Shown here in pieces: positions 6,786 to 14,822 of a DNA stretch of 18,374 bases. The notes below the pieces were generated by a model. The model made no database searches and had not been told where the DNA came from. It was given only the letters and a program-made list of their open reading frames with translations. The DNA comes from an uncultured Collinsella sp. (GTDB taxonomy: Bacteria; Actinomycetota; Coriobacteriia; Coriobacteriales; Coriobacteriaceae), in the NCBI GenBank assembly GCA_934654625.1, contig CAKUGM010000031.1, positions 1 through 18,374 on the forward strand, in the 5' to 3' direction. The stretch's first letter is position 1. Every line of letters starts with the position of its first letter. A program made the translations under genes and the position numbers.

Positions 6786-7289
6786 ATGGCTGGGGACAAC
6801 TTTCCTGGCGAGAGGATCGAAAGCCTCGTAGACGAACTCGAGGGGCTTATCGCGGATGCAAAGACGCCTTTCGGCAAGAACCAGCAGTTCAAGGTCATCG
6901 AAACGGATGTCTTCTTTAACATCCTTGATGAGATTCGCATGAGCTATCCTGAGGAGTGGCAGAAGTCTCGCCGCATCCTCAAGGAACGTGACGAGTTGAT
7001 GGCCAGCGCTACGGCCCAGGCCGATTCGATCATCGCCGACGCTCAGCAGCAGGCGCTTACCATTGCCGGCGAGCAGGAGATCGTTCGTCTGGCACAGCAG
7101 CAGGCCGATGACATTCGCGATCGCGCCCAGCAGTACGAGCGCGAGACTCGCTACGCCGCTGAGGACTATGCCGAGCAGGTGTTCACGCACCTCGAGGAGA
7201 ACCTCAAGAGCCTGACCGGCACGGTTGCCCGTTGCCGCCAGCAGCTTAACGAGGGCGCCAACTCCGCTCAGCAGAACGGCGCTTGGTAA
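6786..7289 (+). CDS. Coiled-coil protein, SepIVA/DivIVA-like (often labelled ATPase or F0 subunit b-like)
   Basis: The product is 167 residues and lacks any catalytic motif or membrane segment. A conserved head, DVFFNILDEIRMSYPEEWQK (41-60) then SRRILKERDELM (61-72), leads into an Ala/Gln/Glu-rich coiled coil (about 70-128). The end, AEQVFTHLEENLKSLTGTVA (129-148), is followed by RCRQQL. From memory this order of segments resembles mycobacterial SepIVA (about 245 residues, septum-associated and encoded beside a DUF177 gene), but with a much shorter middle coil. Clostridial proteins encoded next to coaD have a similar head. ATG 6786 follows AAGGGAG (6774-6780). An earlier in-frame ATG at 6720 lies before the promoter-like element and has no ribosome binding site. 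The yceD gene starts two bases after its stop. A role in division or envelope growth is inference only. Confidence 0.6.
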   Translation: MAGDNFPGERIESLVDELEGLIADAKTPFGKNQQFKVIETDVFFNILDEIRMSYPEEWQKSRRILKERDELMASATAQADSIIADAQQQALTIAGEQEIVRLAQQQADDIRDRAQQYERETRYAAEDYAEQVFTHLEENLKSLTGTVARCRQQLNEGANSAQQNGAW

Positions 7290-7291
7290 TC

Positions 7292-7846
7292 ATGGCGCAG
7301 TTCGCATCCGTCATCGTCAACCTTGAGGATGAAGTCGAGAATCCCGGCGATACCCTCCCGGTCGCCGGCCACATCGACGCGCCCTCCTACGAGGCAGGGG
7401 AGAAGACGTTCTCTCTCGATGACGGTATTTCCTATGATGTGGTGCTCACCAATACCGGCGACGGCATTCTTGCTACGGGAATCGTGCGCGCGCACGTTAC
7501 CGGAGAATGCGACCGCTGCCTTGACGTTGCCCATTTTGAAGTTGCGGGCGAGATCGAGGAGTATTACCTTTTCGAGGAGCCGGAGGATCCGGAGAGCTTT
7601 GAGGATGGGTTCGAGCTTGTGGGCGAGGACCATACGATCGACCTTTCCGACGCCATCGCCGATGCCGTCGTGATGGATACGCCCTTCGTGGTTCTTTGCC
7701 GCCCGGATTGCGCGGGCCTTTGCCCGACCTGCGGGGCGAATCTCAATGAGGGCTCCTGCTCGTGTGCGAATCAGCGCAAGGACGATCATGTCGCTTCTGA
7801 CGCTAATCCCTTTGCGGCGCTTAAAAACCTCAAGCTTGATGAGTAG
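7292..7846 (+). CDS. yceD: YceD family protein (DUF177)
   Basis: The protein is 184 residues. It has ECDRCL (72-77) in the middle, then a cysteine-rich block PFVVLCRPDCAGLCPTCGAN (131-150) with further cysteines at 156 and 158. It ends NPFAALKNLKLDE, the typical DUF177 tail. The eight cysteines suggest bound zinc. The family is nearly always encoded just before rpmF and has been linked to 23S rRNA accumulation or large-subunit assembly; the biochemical activity is not settled. The ATG at 7292 begins two bases after the previous stop. There is no clear Shine-Dalgarno sequence, so coupling to the upstream gene is likely. A TTG at 7283 in the same frame overlaps the upstream gene's last codons and is less likely. 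Confidence 0.9.
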   Translation: MAQFASVIVNLEDEVENPGDTLPVAGHIDAPSYEAGEKTFSLDDGISYDVVLTNTGDGILATGIVRAHVTGECDRCLDVAHFEVAGEIEEYYLFEEPEDPESFEDGFELVGEDHTIDLSDAIADAVVMDTPFVVLCRPDCAGLCPTCGANLNEGSCSCANQRKDDHVASDANPFAALKNLKLDE

Positions 7847-7883
7847 ACCCGTATTGTATGGTCAACTCTTGATGGGGAAAAAC

Positions 7884-7915
7884 TTCCACCAAAACCCAGT
7901 GGAATGTGATAGTAT
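7884..7915 (+). promoter_or_regulatory. Candidate rpmF promoter with an operator-like inverted repeat
   Basis: TG (7907-7908), one base, then TAGTAT (7910-7915) forms an extended -10. An inverted repeat, TTCCAC (7884-7889) and GTGGAA (7899-7904), covers the -35 region, where a repressor would block the polymerase. The element lies in the 122-base gap between yceD and rpmF, so rpmF may be transcribed independently of yceD. Confidence 0.4.
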
Positions 7916-7968
7916 CGGTGCTTGCGCGTAATTGTGCCAGGCAATAGTTATGTATAAGGAAGGTCATC

Positions 7969-8148
7969 ATGCCAGTACCTAAGCAAAAAAAGGGTCGTGG
8001 AGCTGTGCACACCCGTCGTTCCGCCAACATGAAGATTGACGCTCCGTCTCGCTCCGTTTGCCCTCGTTGCGGTGCCGTCAAGCTCCCGCATCACGTCTGC
8101 CCCAACTGTGGCTTCTACAAGGATCGCGAGGTCATCGTTACCGAGTAG
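7969..8148 (+). CDS. rpmF: 50S ribosomal protein L32 (zinc-ribbon form)
   Basis: This is a 59-residue large-subunit protein. It starts MPVPKQKKGRGAVHTRRSAN, the standard L32 opening, and has CPRC (31-34) and CPNC (44-47), forming a zinc ribbon. It ends YKDREVIVTE. The ATG at 7969 follows AAGGAAGG (7956-7963). The yceD-rpmF pairing is widely conserved. Both small ribosomal proteins in this window are zinc-binding forms. Confidence 0.96.
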   Translation: MPVPKQKKGRGAVHTRRSANMKIDAPSRSVCPRCGAVKLPHHVCPNCGFYKDREVIVTE

Positions 8149-8163
8149 CTTTTGCTTAAGGTA

Positions 8164-8246
8164 ATGCTGCGCGCTGCATCATCGATCTTGTTTTGCATGG
8201 CGTGAAAGATCTGGAACAGACATGGCCGGCTCTTCGAGTCGGCCAT
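8164..8246 (+). promoter_or_regulatory. Structured leader between rpmF and plsX
   Basis: Three symmetrical elements lie in this 119-base gap: a near-palindrome ATGCTGCGCGCTGCAT (8164-8179, one mismatched pair), a hairpin GATCTT/AAGATC (8184-8189 with 8206-8211), and a strong hairpin ATGGCCG/CGGCCAT (8222-8228 with 8240-8246) followed by only three T. The last could be a weak terminator for rpmF or an attenuator ahead of plsX. No FapR-type operator is seen. Confidence 0.4.
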
Positions 8247-8267
8247 TTCGCTATAGAGGGAGAGTTC

Positions 8268-9287
8268 ATGAATAAGGTTCGTGTTTGCGTTGACGTCATG
8301 GGCGGCGACGAGGAGCCGGCTGTCGTCATGTCCGGTATCGAGGCCGCGCTTGCCGCCGATGCCGATTTGACTGTCGTGGCGGTAGGACCCGAGGATATCG
8401 TGGAGCCGTTTGCCAAGAAGTATGAGCGTGTCGATGCGCTCGTGGCGCCCGATGTCATCACCATGGAGGATGATCCCATTCAGGCTGTCATGCATAAGCG
8501 CAAGTCCTCGGTGGTGATCGGTTGCCGTGCCGTCAAGAAGGGCACGGCCGATGCTTTCTTCTCCGCTGGCGCTACCGGCGCCATCACCGCGGCGGCAACG
8601 GCGTATGTGACGCCCTTCAAGTATGAGTCCGACGGCGAGCGCCGCCCGATTCGTCCATGCCTTACCTCGGCGGTCCCCAATCGTCAGGGCGGTCTGACCG
8701 TTTTGTGCGACATGGGCGCAAATCCCGATGTCGAGGTCGACGATCTTGTTCGCTTTGCACAGATGGGTGCAACCTATGCAAAGGTTGTCTGCGGAATCCC
8801 CGAGCCTCGTGTGGGCCTGCTGTCAAACGGCACCGAGGATACCAAGGGTTCGCACTTCACCAAGGAGTGCTTCCCTCAGATGAAAAAGAGCGTTCCCGGT
8901 TTTGCGGGCAACTGCGAGGGTACCGATTTGACTTCCGGCAACTTCGATGTCGTCGCTACCGACGGTTTTGCTGGCAACGTTGCGCTCAAGGCCACCGAGG
9001 GCGCCGCAAAGTTGCTTATGGGTGAGCTCAAGGGCCTGCTCATGGGTTCTTTGGGCGGCAAGGTCGCCGCGCTTTTGGTCAAGGATGGCTTGAAGGGACT
9101 CAAGGCGAAGCTTTCCGGCGACGCCAAGGGCGGCGCGATTCTTCTGGGCCTGCGCGGCGTTGTCCTTATCGGTCACGGCGCTACGAGCGTGGAGGCTATT
9201 AAAAACGGCACGCTTGCTTCGGCCTATGCCGTTCGCGAGGGCCTTGTGGATAAGCTCGCCTCGTCCATGGAGAACATCGTTCGCTAA
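8268..9287 (+). CDS. plsX: Phosphate acyltransferase PlsX
   Basis: PlsX converts acyl-ACP and phosphate to acyl-phosphate, the acyl donor for PlsY in glycerophospholipid synthesis; it is a peripheral membrane protein. The 339-residue sequence shows DVMGGD (9-14), SAGATGA (99-105, often SAGNTGA in relatives), a GLLSNGTED motif, GNFDVVATDGFAGNVALK and LIGHGATS, all typical of the family. The ATG at 8268 follows GAGGGAGAG (8255-8263). An upstream in-frame ATG at 8193 lies inside the hairpin region and adds non-family residues. The product would use acyl groups supplied by the FakA-like protein and by ACP, both encoded in the same cluster. Confidence 0.95.
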   Translation: MNKVRVCVDVMGGDEEPAVVMSGIEAALAADADLTVVAVGPEDIVEPFAKKYERVDALVAPDVITMEDDPIQAVMHKRKSSVVIGCRAVKKGTADAFFSAGATGAITAAATAYVTPFKYESDGERRPIRPCLTSAVPNRQGGLTVLCDMGANPDVEVDDLVRFAQMGATYAKVVCGIPEPRVGLLSNGTEDTKGSHFTKECFPQMKKSVPGFAGNCEGTDLTSGNFDVVATDGFAGNVALKATEGAAKLLMGELKGLLMGSLGGKVAALLVKDGLKGLKAKLSGDAKGGAILLGLRGVVLIGHGATSVEAIKNGTLASAYAVREGLVDKLASSMENIVR

Positions 9288-9311
9288 CCGGTCTTCGTGG
9301 TGCCAATGCGG

Positions 9312-9317
9312 TAGAAT
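9312..9317 (+). promoter_or_regulatory. Candidate -10 box upstream of acpP
   Basis: TAGAAT matches the -10 consensus at 5 of 6 positions and has a TG three bases before it, as also seen at the adhE and thyA candidates. No convincing -35 is visible. It would start transcription about 45 bases before acpP, after a GC-rich tract at 9334-9350. Confidence 0.35.
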
Positions 9318-9371
9318 CACACTGTTGATGCATCGCGGCCGCGCGCCGCGCTTGGGTGAAAGGAGCCCACA

Positions 9372-9614
9372 ATGGAGCATTCCGAGATTTTTGAGAAGGT
9401 CGCCGACATCGCCAACGACGTGCTTGGTATCGATGCCGACAAGATCACCGAGGAAACCACGTTTGACGACCTCGACGCCGATTCCCTTGACCGCCTCCAG
9501 CTTGTCACCGCGATGGAGGACGAGTTTGACATCGAGATTGACGATGAGAAGCTCGAAGCGATCAATTCTGTAGCGGAGGCCATCGAGGCCATCACGTCCG
9601 CTCTGGGGGAATGA
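9372..9614 (+). CDS. acpP: Acyl carrier protein
   Basis: This is an 80-residue, strongly acidic four-helix protein that carries growing acyl chains on a 4'-phosphopantetheine arm. The attachment site is Ser38 within DADSLDRLQL (35-44). AAAGGAG (9359-9365) precedes the start by 6 bases. The gene sits between plsX and rnc as in many Firmicutes, but fabD and fabG, which separate them in B. subtilis, are absent. Its stop lies 4 bases before the rnc start. Confidence 0.95.
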   Translation: MEHSEIFEKVADIANDVLGIDADKITEETTFDDLDADSLDRLQLVTAMEDEFDIEIDDEKLEAINSVAEAIEAITSALGE

Positions 9615-9618
9615 GCGC

Positions 9619-10347
9619 GTGTCTCCCATTGCTGAAAAACTGAATCGGGCGGAGGCGATTTGCGGCCATACGTTTTCCGACCGCGACTTGCTCCGTTCTG
9701 CCATCACGCATCCTTCTGCTGTTGAGGGGCAACCGGTTTCTGCATCCTACGAGCGTCTCGAGTTTTTGGGCGACTCGATTTTGGGATCTGTCGTGGCACT
9801 CGCGCTGTTCAAGGCCTATCCCGCTTTTGATGAGGGAAAGCTGACTCGTCTCAAGGTATCGCTCGTCTCGGGAGCCACATTGTCCGATGTGGGCCGCGAG
9901 CTCGGTATCGACAAATGTATCATCTTTGGTGCTTCTGAGACGGGAACGGGTGCACGCGGTATGCACTCTGCGCTCGAAAACGTCTATGAGTCGCTGGTCG
10001 GCGCCATGTATCTTGACGGCGGCTGGGACGTTGCCGAGGAATTCATCTCGCGTACGCTCAAACCGCATCTGGCGACCGAGCGCGCAGAGCACCCCTCGAA
10101 CCCTAAGTCTTTCCTGCAGGAATGCGTACAGGGCGATCGTTTCGATCCGCCTGCGTACAAGCTTGTGGATACGAGCGGTCCTGCACACGCCCCCACGTTT
10201 ACGGCTGTTGCGCTCGTCGACGGTATTCGCCGTGGGCGCGGCACGGGTTCTTCTAAGAAGGAGGCCGAAGCCGCAGCCGCACTCGATGCCCTCGAGCGCA
10301 TGGGCTACACGCATAACGGCGTTATCTTGAAGAAAAAGCTCGGATAA
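9619..10347 (+). CDS. rnc: Ribonuclease III
   Basis: This is a 242-residue double-strand-specific endoribonuclease that processes rRNA precursors and other structured RNAs. It has the signature ERLEFLGDS (45-53), including the metal-binding Glu48 and Asp52, and ENVYESLVGAMYLDGG (120-135), with Glu124 at the second acidic position. A C-terminal double-stranded-RNA-binding domain begins near NPKSFLQECVQ (161-171). The start is GTG at 9619, preceded by a G-rich GGGGGA (9605-9610) at the end of acpP. Domain order and length are normal. Confidence 0.95.
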   Translation: MSPIAEKLNRAEAICGHTFSDRDLLRSAITHPSAVEGQPVSASYERLEFLGDSILGSVVALALFKAYPAFDEGKLTRLKVSLVSGATLSDVGRELGIDKCIIFGASETGTGARGMHSALENVYESLVGAMYLDGGWDVAEEFISRTLKPHLATERAEHPSNPKSFLQECVQGDRFDPPAYKLVDTSGPAHAPTFTAVALVDGIRRGRGTGSSKKEAEAAAALDALERMGYTHNGVILKKKLG

Positions 10348-10358
10348 GCGAGGCATAG

Positions 10359-13300
10359 GTGTATCTCAAGTCCCTGACACTCAAGGGCTTTAAGTCCTTT
10401 GCCGATCGGGCCCATATGTCCTTCGAGCCTGGGCTCACGGTCATCGTGGGCCCTAACGGTTCGGGCAAATCGAATATTTCCGATGCCATCCTTTGGGTCT
10501 TGGGCGAGCAGAGCGCAAAGCAGCTGCGCGGCCAGGCGATGGAGGACGTTATCTTTTCCGGTTCTTCGGCGCGCAAGCCCGTCGGCGTTGCGGAAGTTAC
10601 CCTCGTTTTGGACAATTCCGATCATATGCTGCCCGTTGATTTCAACGAGGTCGCCGTCACGAGGCGCATGTACCGTTCCGGCGAGTCGGAGTATCTTATC
10701 AACTCGAGCCCCTGCCGCTTGATGGACATCCAGGATATCCTTCATGATTCCGGATTGGGCAAGGATACCCACTCTATTATCAGCCAGGGCAAGCTCGACG
10801 CCATTTTGCAGAGCCGCCCCGAGGAGCGACGTGCTCTGATCGAAGAGGCTGCGGGCATCTCCAAGCACAAGCGCCGTAAAGAACGTGCGCTCAAGAAGAT
10901 CGCCTCGATGGACGAGCATCTCAAACGCGCCCGCGATATCAATCGCGAGATCACGCGTCAGCTTCGTCCTCTTGAGCGTCAGGTCGACCGTGCGCGTAAG
11001 TATCGTGACCTTACCGATCGTGCCAATGAGCTCACGCAGATACTTGCTGTCGATGAACTGCGTCGTCTTCAGGCATCTTGGGGCGATATGGAATCGTCCT
11101 CGCGCGAGGCCGATGCTGCACTCGAGCTGGCCAGCTATCGCTTGGGCGAGAAGCAGCGTGAGCTTGAGAAGCTCCAGGTCATGCTTGAGGAAAAGGGCCT
11201 GTTCGTCGGCGACCTTGGCGAGCAGCGCCGCCATATGCAAGATGTCGTGGGGCGCATCGGCTCGGATATGCGCCTGCTTGAGGAAAAGGGCCGCAACATG
11301 GTGTCTCGTCTTTCCGAGATGCGCGGCACCCTGTCTTCCTCTGAGCATCAGCGCAAACGCGTCGCTGATGAACTAGAGCAGATTTCGGCGCAGCTCGATG
11401 AGGTGCGCGCTGCAGCTCAGGTTGCGCGAGAAGATGTCGACGAGGCCGCTCCCGCAGCCGAGAAGCTCCATGCACGTCGCAAGGAGCTGGATGTTTCCAT
11501 CACCGCGCTCGTGCGCGACCAGCGCGAGGCCCAGCGTGCGGCCGATGCCGCCGCGTTGGAGTACGTCAAAGTCAAGGAGACAATCTCGAACGCCGAGCTC
11601 GAGGACTCGATGTATGCTTCGCGTCTCGACCAGCTTGACGAGCAGATGGAGAATCTGGCGGCTTCGCTTGAGAATCGCCGCGGGCGTGCCGAGGAGCTCG
11701 ATGCCGAGCTCGCCTCGATGGCTCAACGACGCGAAGACGCGAAAGGCGATATCGATCTTGCGCAGCACGCCCTTGAGGAGCTGCGTGCTCGCGAGACCGA
11801 GGCTCGCCAGCACCTCTCTGAGGTGAGAAGCGAGCTTGCGGGTTTGAAGAAGCTCGATGAGCGCGCAAAGGGTTCGTCCCCGCTTGCCACGACGATCGCG
11901 AATTCTCATGCCGACGATATCGCTGCGCGTTTGGGCGATCTCATCGAGGCTCCGGAGGACCTCGAGTCTCTGGTGGAAAGCCTCTTGTCCTCCGATATCG
12001 ATGCTTTGGTGACTATGGACGGACAGGCACTTGCCCGCCTGGGTTCCTTCGCTGTCGGACAGCAGGACGCCTCCGGTGAGGCCTTGCTTCTTTCGTGCGA
12101 TGCCGCCGGCGTCGCCTCCGTCGAAGACGCTGCAGGCTTTCGTCTCGTCGAGCGCTTGAACGTTCGTGACGGCTTTGCCGCCGCCGTGGCATCTGTCCTT
12201 GGCAATGTGTACGTTGTCGATTCTCTCGACGAGGCCTTGAGTGCCCCCGCCATTCCGGGCGTCATGTACGTGACGCGCGATGGCGCGCGTGTCACCTCGG
12301 GTGGTGCCGTTCGCATTGGTTCTGCGGGGGATGCCGCCGATGGCGTGCTCGAGCGCAAGCGTCGCATTCGCTCGCTTGAGGGCCTTGAGCCCGATCTTTC
12401 TTCTGTCTTTGAGCGTGTTGGGCACCAAGTCTCCGAGGCGTCTGATGCCGTGAGCCAGGCCCGCGCCGCCGAGGCCGAGGTTGCGGGCGAGATTGCCCGC
12501 ATCGAGGGCGAGAGGCGCTCCCTGCTTTCCGAGATCGGCCGTTTGGAGCAGTCGTATAACCAGTCCCAGTCTGAGCGTAAGCAAGTCGAGCGCCGTCGCG
12601 AGCAGTCGGCGAGCGCCGTGCGCGAGGCCCAGCCGCGTCTGGATGAACTCACGACAGCGCGTGATTCGGAGCGCGAGCGCGCCGATTCCCTTACTCTCGA
12701 GATCGAGGACGCCAACGACGAGCTCGAGACGTTGCGTCGCGAGGACTCTGAGGCGGCGAGCAAACTGGCCGATGCCAAGGTTCGTCTGGCGCAGTCCTCT
12801 GAGCGTCTACGCAGCCTTGAGGCTCGCAAGCCCGAGCTGGAGCATCGACTCGAGAATATCGACCGTCGCATTCGGTCCACGCGCCAGGCGTCGCGTTCGC
12901 TCGAGGTCTTGCGCTTGCGCGTCGATCCGTTGCACGATCGCTACCAGGCTCTCTCGGAGCGCGCACTCGATTGGGCTGCGCGCTTGCGTGACCAGGCGTC
13001 TATCGAGGAGGCGGATTCCGCTTCGCTCAAAAAGACGATTGCCGATGCGCGTGCGGAGGTAGATCGCGCGAAGGGCGAGGTCGACGCCGCCAAGACGGCC
13101 CAAAACGAGGTCAAGGTCGCTCGCGGTAAGCTCGAGGTGCAGGTCGAGGCTGCGATCAAGGCCATTACCGCTGATGGCAAGACGGTGCTTGAAGAGGCTT
13201 TGTCGCTTCCTGCCCCCGATGACCGCGCCGCATGCGAGCGAGAGCTTGCAGACCTTGCACGCCAGATCAATAATCTGGGCCCGGTGAACCAAGTTGCCTT

Positions 13301-13895
13301 CGAGGAGTACGAGCGCCTGCGCGAGCGCGCCGATTACGTTGCTACCCAGCTGGCCGACCTCGAGGGAGCCCGCTCGTCGCTCACCAAGATCTCGCAGGCC
13401 ATCGATCGCAAGATGCGTCGCCAGTTCCTGACGACCTTCGAGGCCGTCGATGCTAATTTCCGCGAGGTATTCGCCATGCTCTTCCCAGGTGGTCAGGCTC
13501 ACCTCGAGATGACCGACCCCGAGCATCCTGCCCAGACGGGTATCGAAGTGGTGGCGCAGCCGCGCGGCAAGCGCATCACCAAGATGATGCTCATGAGTGG
13601 TGGCGAGAAGAGCTTGACAGCGCTTGCGCTTCTCTTCGCGGTCTACCGTACGCGTACGGTGCCGTTCTACGTGCTCGATGAGGTCGAGGCTGCCCTCGAT
13701 GACTCCAATCTGTCCAAGCTCATCGGTGCTATCGATGTTTTGCGTCAGAGCACGCAGCTGCTTGTTATCTCCCATCAGCGTCGTACGATGGAGGACGCTG
13801 ATGTCTTGTATGGTGTGTCGATGCAGGCCGACGGCGTGAGCCGCGTGGTCAGCCAAAGGCTCGACCGAGAGACCGGAAAGGTAGTGAACGCGTAA
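10359..13895 (+). CDS. smc: Chromosome segregation protein SMC
   Basis: The 1178-residue SMC ATPase acts as a dimer with ScpA and ScpB to organise and separate chromosomes. The head contains Walker A GPNGSGKS (31-38) and, at the far end, the signature LMSGGEKSLTALALL (from about 1078) and Walker B YVLDEVEAALDD (about 1104-1115). Two long coiled coils (about 165-500 and 670-1010, rich in Arg, Glu, Ala and Leu) flank a hinge at about 520-655. The start is GTG at 10359, with GCGAGGC just upstream, 11 bases after rnc. This length is standard for bacterial SMC. rnc-smc-ftsY is a widely conserved order. ScpA and ScpB are not encoded in this window. Confidence 0.97.
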   Translation: MYLKSLTLKGFKSFADRAHMSFEPGLTVIVGPNGSGKSNISDAILWVLGEQSAKQLRGQAMEDVIFSGSSARKPVGVAEVTLVLDNSDHMLPVDFNEVAVTRRMYRSGESEYLINSSPCRLMDIQDILHDSGLGKDTHSIISQGKLDAILQSRPEERRALIEEAAGISKHKRRKERALKKIASMDEHLKRARDINREITRQLRPLERQVDRARKYRDLTDRANELTQILAVDELRRLQASWGDMESSSREADAALELASYRLGEKQRELEKLQVMLEEKGLFVGDLGEQRRHMQDVVGRIGSDMRLLEEKGRNMVSRLSEMRGTLSSSEHQRKRVADELEQISAQLDEVRAAAQVAREDVDEAAPAAEKLHARRKELDVSITALVRDQREAQRAADAAALEYVKVKETISNAELEDSMYASRLDQLDEQMENLAASLENRRGRAEELDAELASMAQRREDAKGDIDLAQHALEELRARETEARQHLSEVRSELAGLKKLDERAKGSSPLATTIANSHADDIAARLGDLIEAPEDLESLVESLLSSDIDALVTMDGQALARLGSFAVGQQDASGEALLLSCDAAGVASVEDAAGFRLVERLNVRDGFAAAVASVLGNVYVVDSLDEALSAPAIPGVMYVTRDGARVTSGGAVRIGSAGDAADGVLERKRRIRSLEGLEPDLSSVFERVGHQVSEASDAVSQARAAEAEVAGEIARIEGERRSLLSEIGRLEQSYNQSQSERKQVERRREQSASAVREAQPRLDELTTARDSERERADSLTLEIEDANDELETLRREDSEAASKLADAKVRLAQSSERLRSLEARKPELEHRLENIDRRIRSTRQASRSLEVLRLRVDPLHDRYQALSERALDWAARLRDQASIEEADSASLKKTIADARAEVDRAKGEVDAAKTAQNEVKVARGKLEVQVEAAIKAITADGKTVLEEALSLPAPDDRAACERELADLARQINNLGPVNQVAFEEYERLRERADYVATQLADLEGARSSLTKISQAIDRKMRRQFLTTFEAVDANFREVFAMLFPGGQAHLEMTDPEHPAQTGIEVVAQPRGKRITKMMLMSGGEKSLTALALLFAVYRTRTVPFYVLDEVEAALDDSNLSKLIGAIDVLRQSTQLLVISHQRRTMEDADVLYGVSMQADGVSRVVSQRLDRETGKVVNA

Positions 13896-14819
13896 ATGGG
13901 TTTCTTCGATTCACTTTCGCGCGGACTTGAGCGCAGTCGCGAGGCGCTCAACCAGATTTTTTATTTTGGCGGCGATGTTTCCGAGGACTTCTGGGAGGAC
14001 CTCGAGGATACGCTCGTCATGGGCGACATGGGTGCCGATATCGCCATGCAGGTTACCGATGACCTGCGCGACATGGCGGCCAAGCGTAACCTCACCTCTG
14101 CGCGTCAGCTGCGCGAGGCGCTGACCGACCGTCTGGCCGAGACCTTTGTGAAGCCCGAGTTCGATCCCTTTGAGGATACGCCTTCTGTCGTGCTGTTCGT
14201 GGGTATCAACGGCGCAGGCAAGACCACCACGGTGGGAAAGATCGCAAGCGCCGCTGCCCACGAGGGCAAAAATGTGATTATCGGCAGTGCCGATACCTTC
14301 CGTGCCGCCGCTATCGAGCAGCTGGATGTTTGGGGCCAGCGCGCGGACGTTCCCGTGGTCAAGCGCGACCGCGGCAGTGATCCCGCGAGCGTTTGCTATG
14401 ACGTCTTGGACGAGGCCGACAAGTGCGGAAGCGAGCTGGTGCTGATCGATACCGCCGGTCGTCTCCATACGAGCGCCGACCTTATGCGCGAGCTTGCAAA
14501 GGTCGTCAACGTCACTCGTAAGCGCGCTGCTTCTGCTGCAGCGGGCCCGATGCCTGTATGCGTTGTTCTTGTGATCGATGCCGCAACGGGTCAAAACGGC
14601 TTGAACCAGGCGCTGGAGTTCAATGAGGCGCTGGGCCTTGACGGCATCATCATGACCAAGCTCGACGGCACGGCCAAGGGCGGCATCGCTATGGCTGTTG
14701 CTTCCAAGCTCAAGCTTCCAATCTTCCGTATCGGTGTGGGCGAGCAGGTCGAGGATCTGCAGCGTTTTGATGCCCATGAGTTCTGCCGTGCCCTGGTGGG
14801 CGACGGCGTCAAGGAGTAG
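13896..14819 (+). CDS. ftsY: Signal recognition particle receptor FtsY
   Basis: This 307-residue SRP-family GTPase docks ribosome-SRP complexes at the membrane. It has the N domain, then G1 GINGAGKT (103-110), ADTFRAAAIEQL (132-143), G3 DTAGR (185-189) and G4 TKLD (254-257), ending with a GVGEQVEDLQRF segment. The long acidic A domain of E. coli FtsY is missing; a short N-terminal helix (MGFFDSLSRGLERSREALNQ) probably binds membrane instead. The ATG directly abuts the smc stop (TAA then ATG), and the nearest GGAAAGG (13874-13880) is too far away, so translation is probably coupled to smc. Confidence 0.96.
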   Translation: MGFFDSLSRGLERSREALNQIFYFGGDVSEDFWEDLEDTLVMGDMGADIAMQVTDDLRDMAAKRNLTSARQLREALTDRLAETFVKPEFDPFEDTPSVVLFVGINGAGKTTTVGKIASAAAHEGKNVIIGSADTFRAAAIEQLDVWGQRADVPVVKRDRGSDPASVCYDVLDEADKCGSELVLIDTAGRLHTSADLMRELAKVVNVTRKRAASAAAGPMPVCVVLVIDAATGQNGLNQALEFNEALGLDGIIMTKLDGTAKGGIAMAVASKLKLPIFRIGVGEQVEDLQRFDAHEFCRALVGDGVKE

Positions 14820-14822
14820 TCG

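Noticed and set aside
6786..7289. Annotation as ATP synthase F0 subunit b
   Set aside because: There is no N-terminal membrane helix and no ATP synthase genes nearby; the likeness comes from generic coiled-coil composition.
7847..7968. Zur-controlled zinc switch for rpmF
   Set aside because: The inverted repeat does not resemble a Zur box, and both L28 and L32 here are zinc-containing forms rather than zinc-free paralogues.
8149..8267. FapR operator upstream of plsX
   Set aside because: The TTAGTACC-type palindrome of FapR is absent, and no fapR gene is in the cluster.
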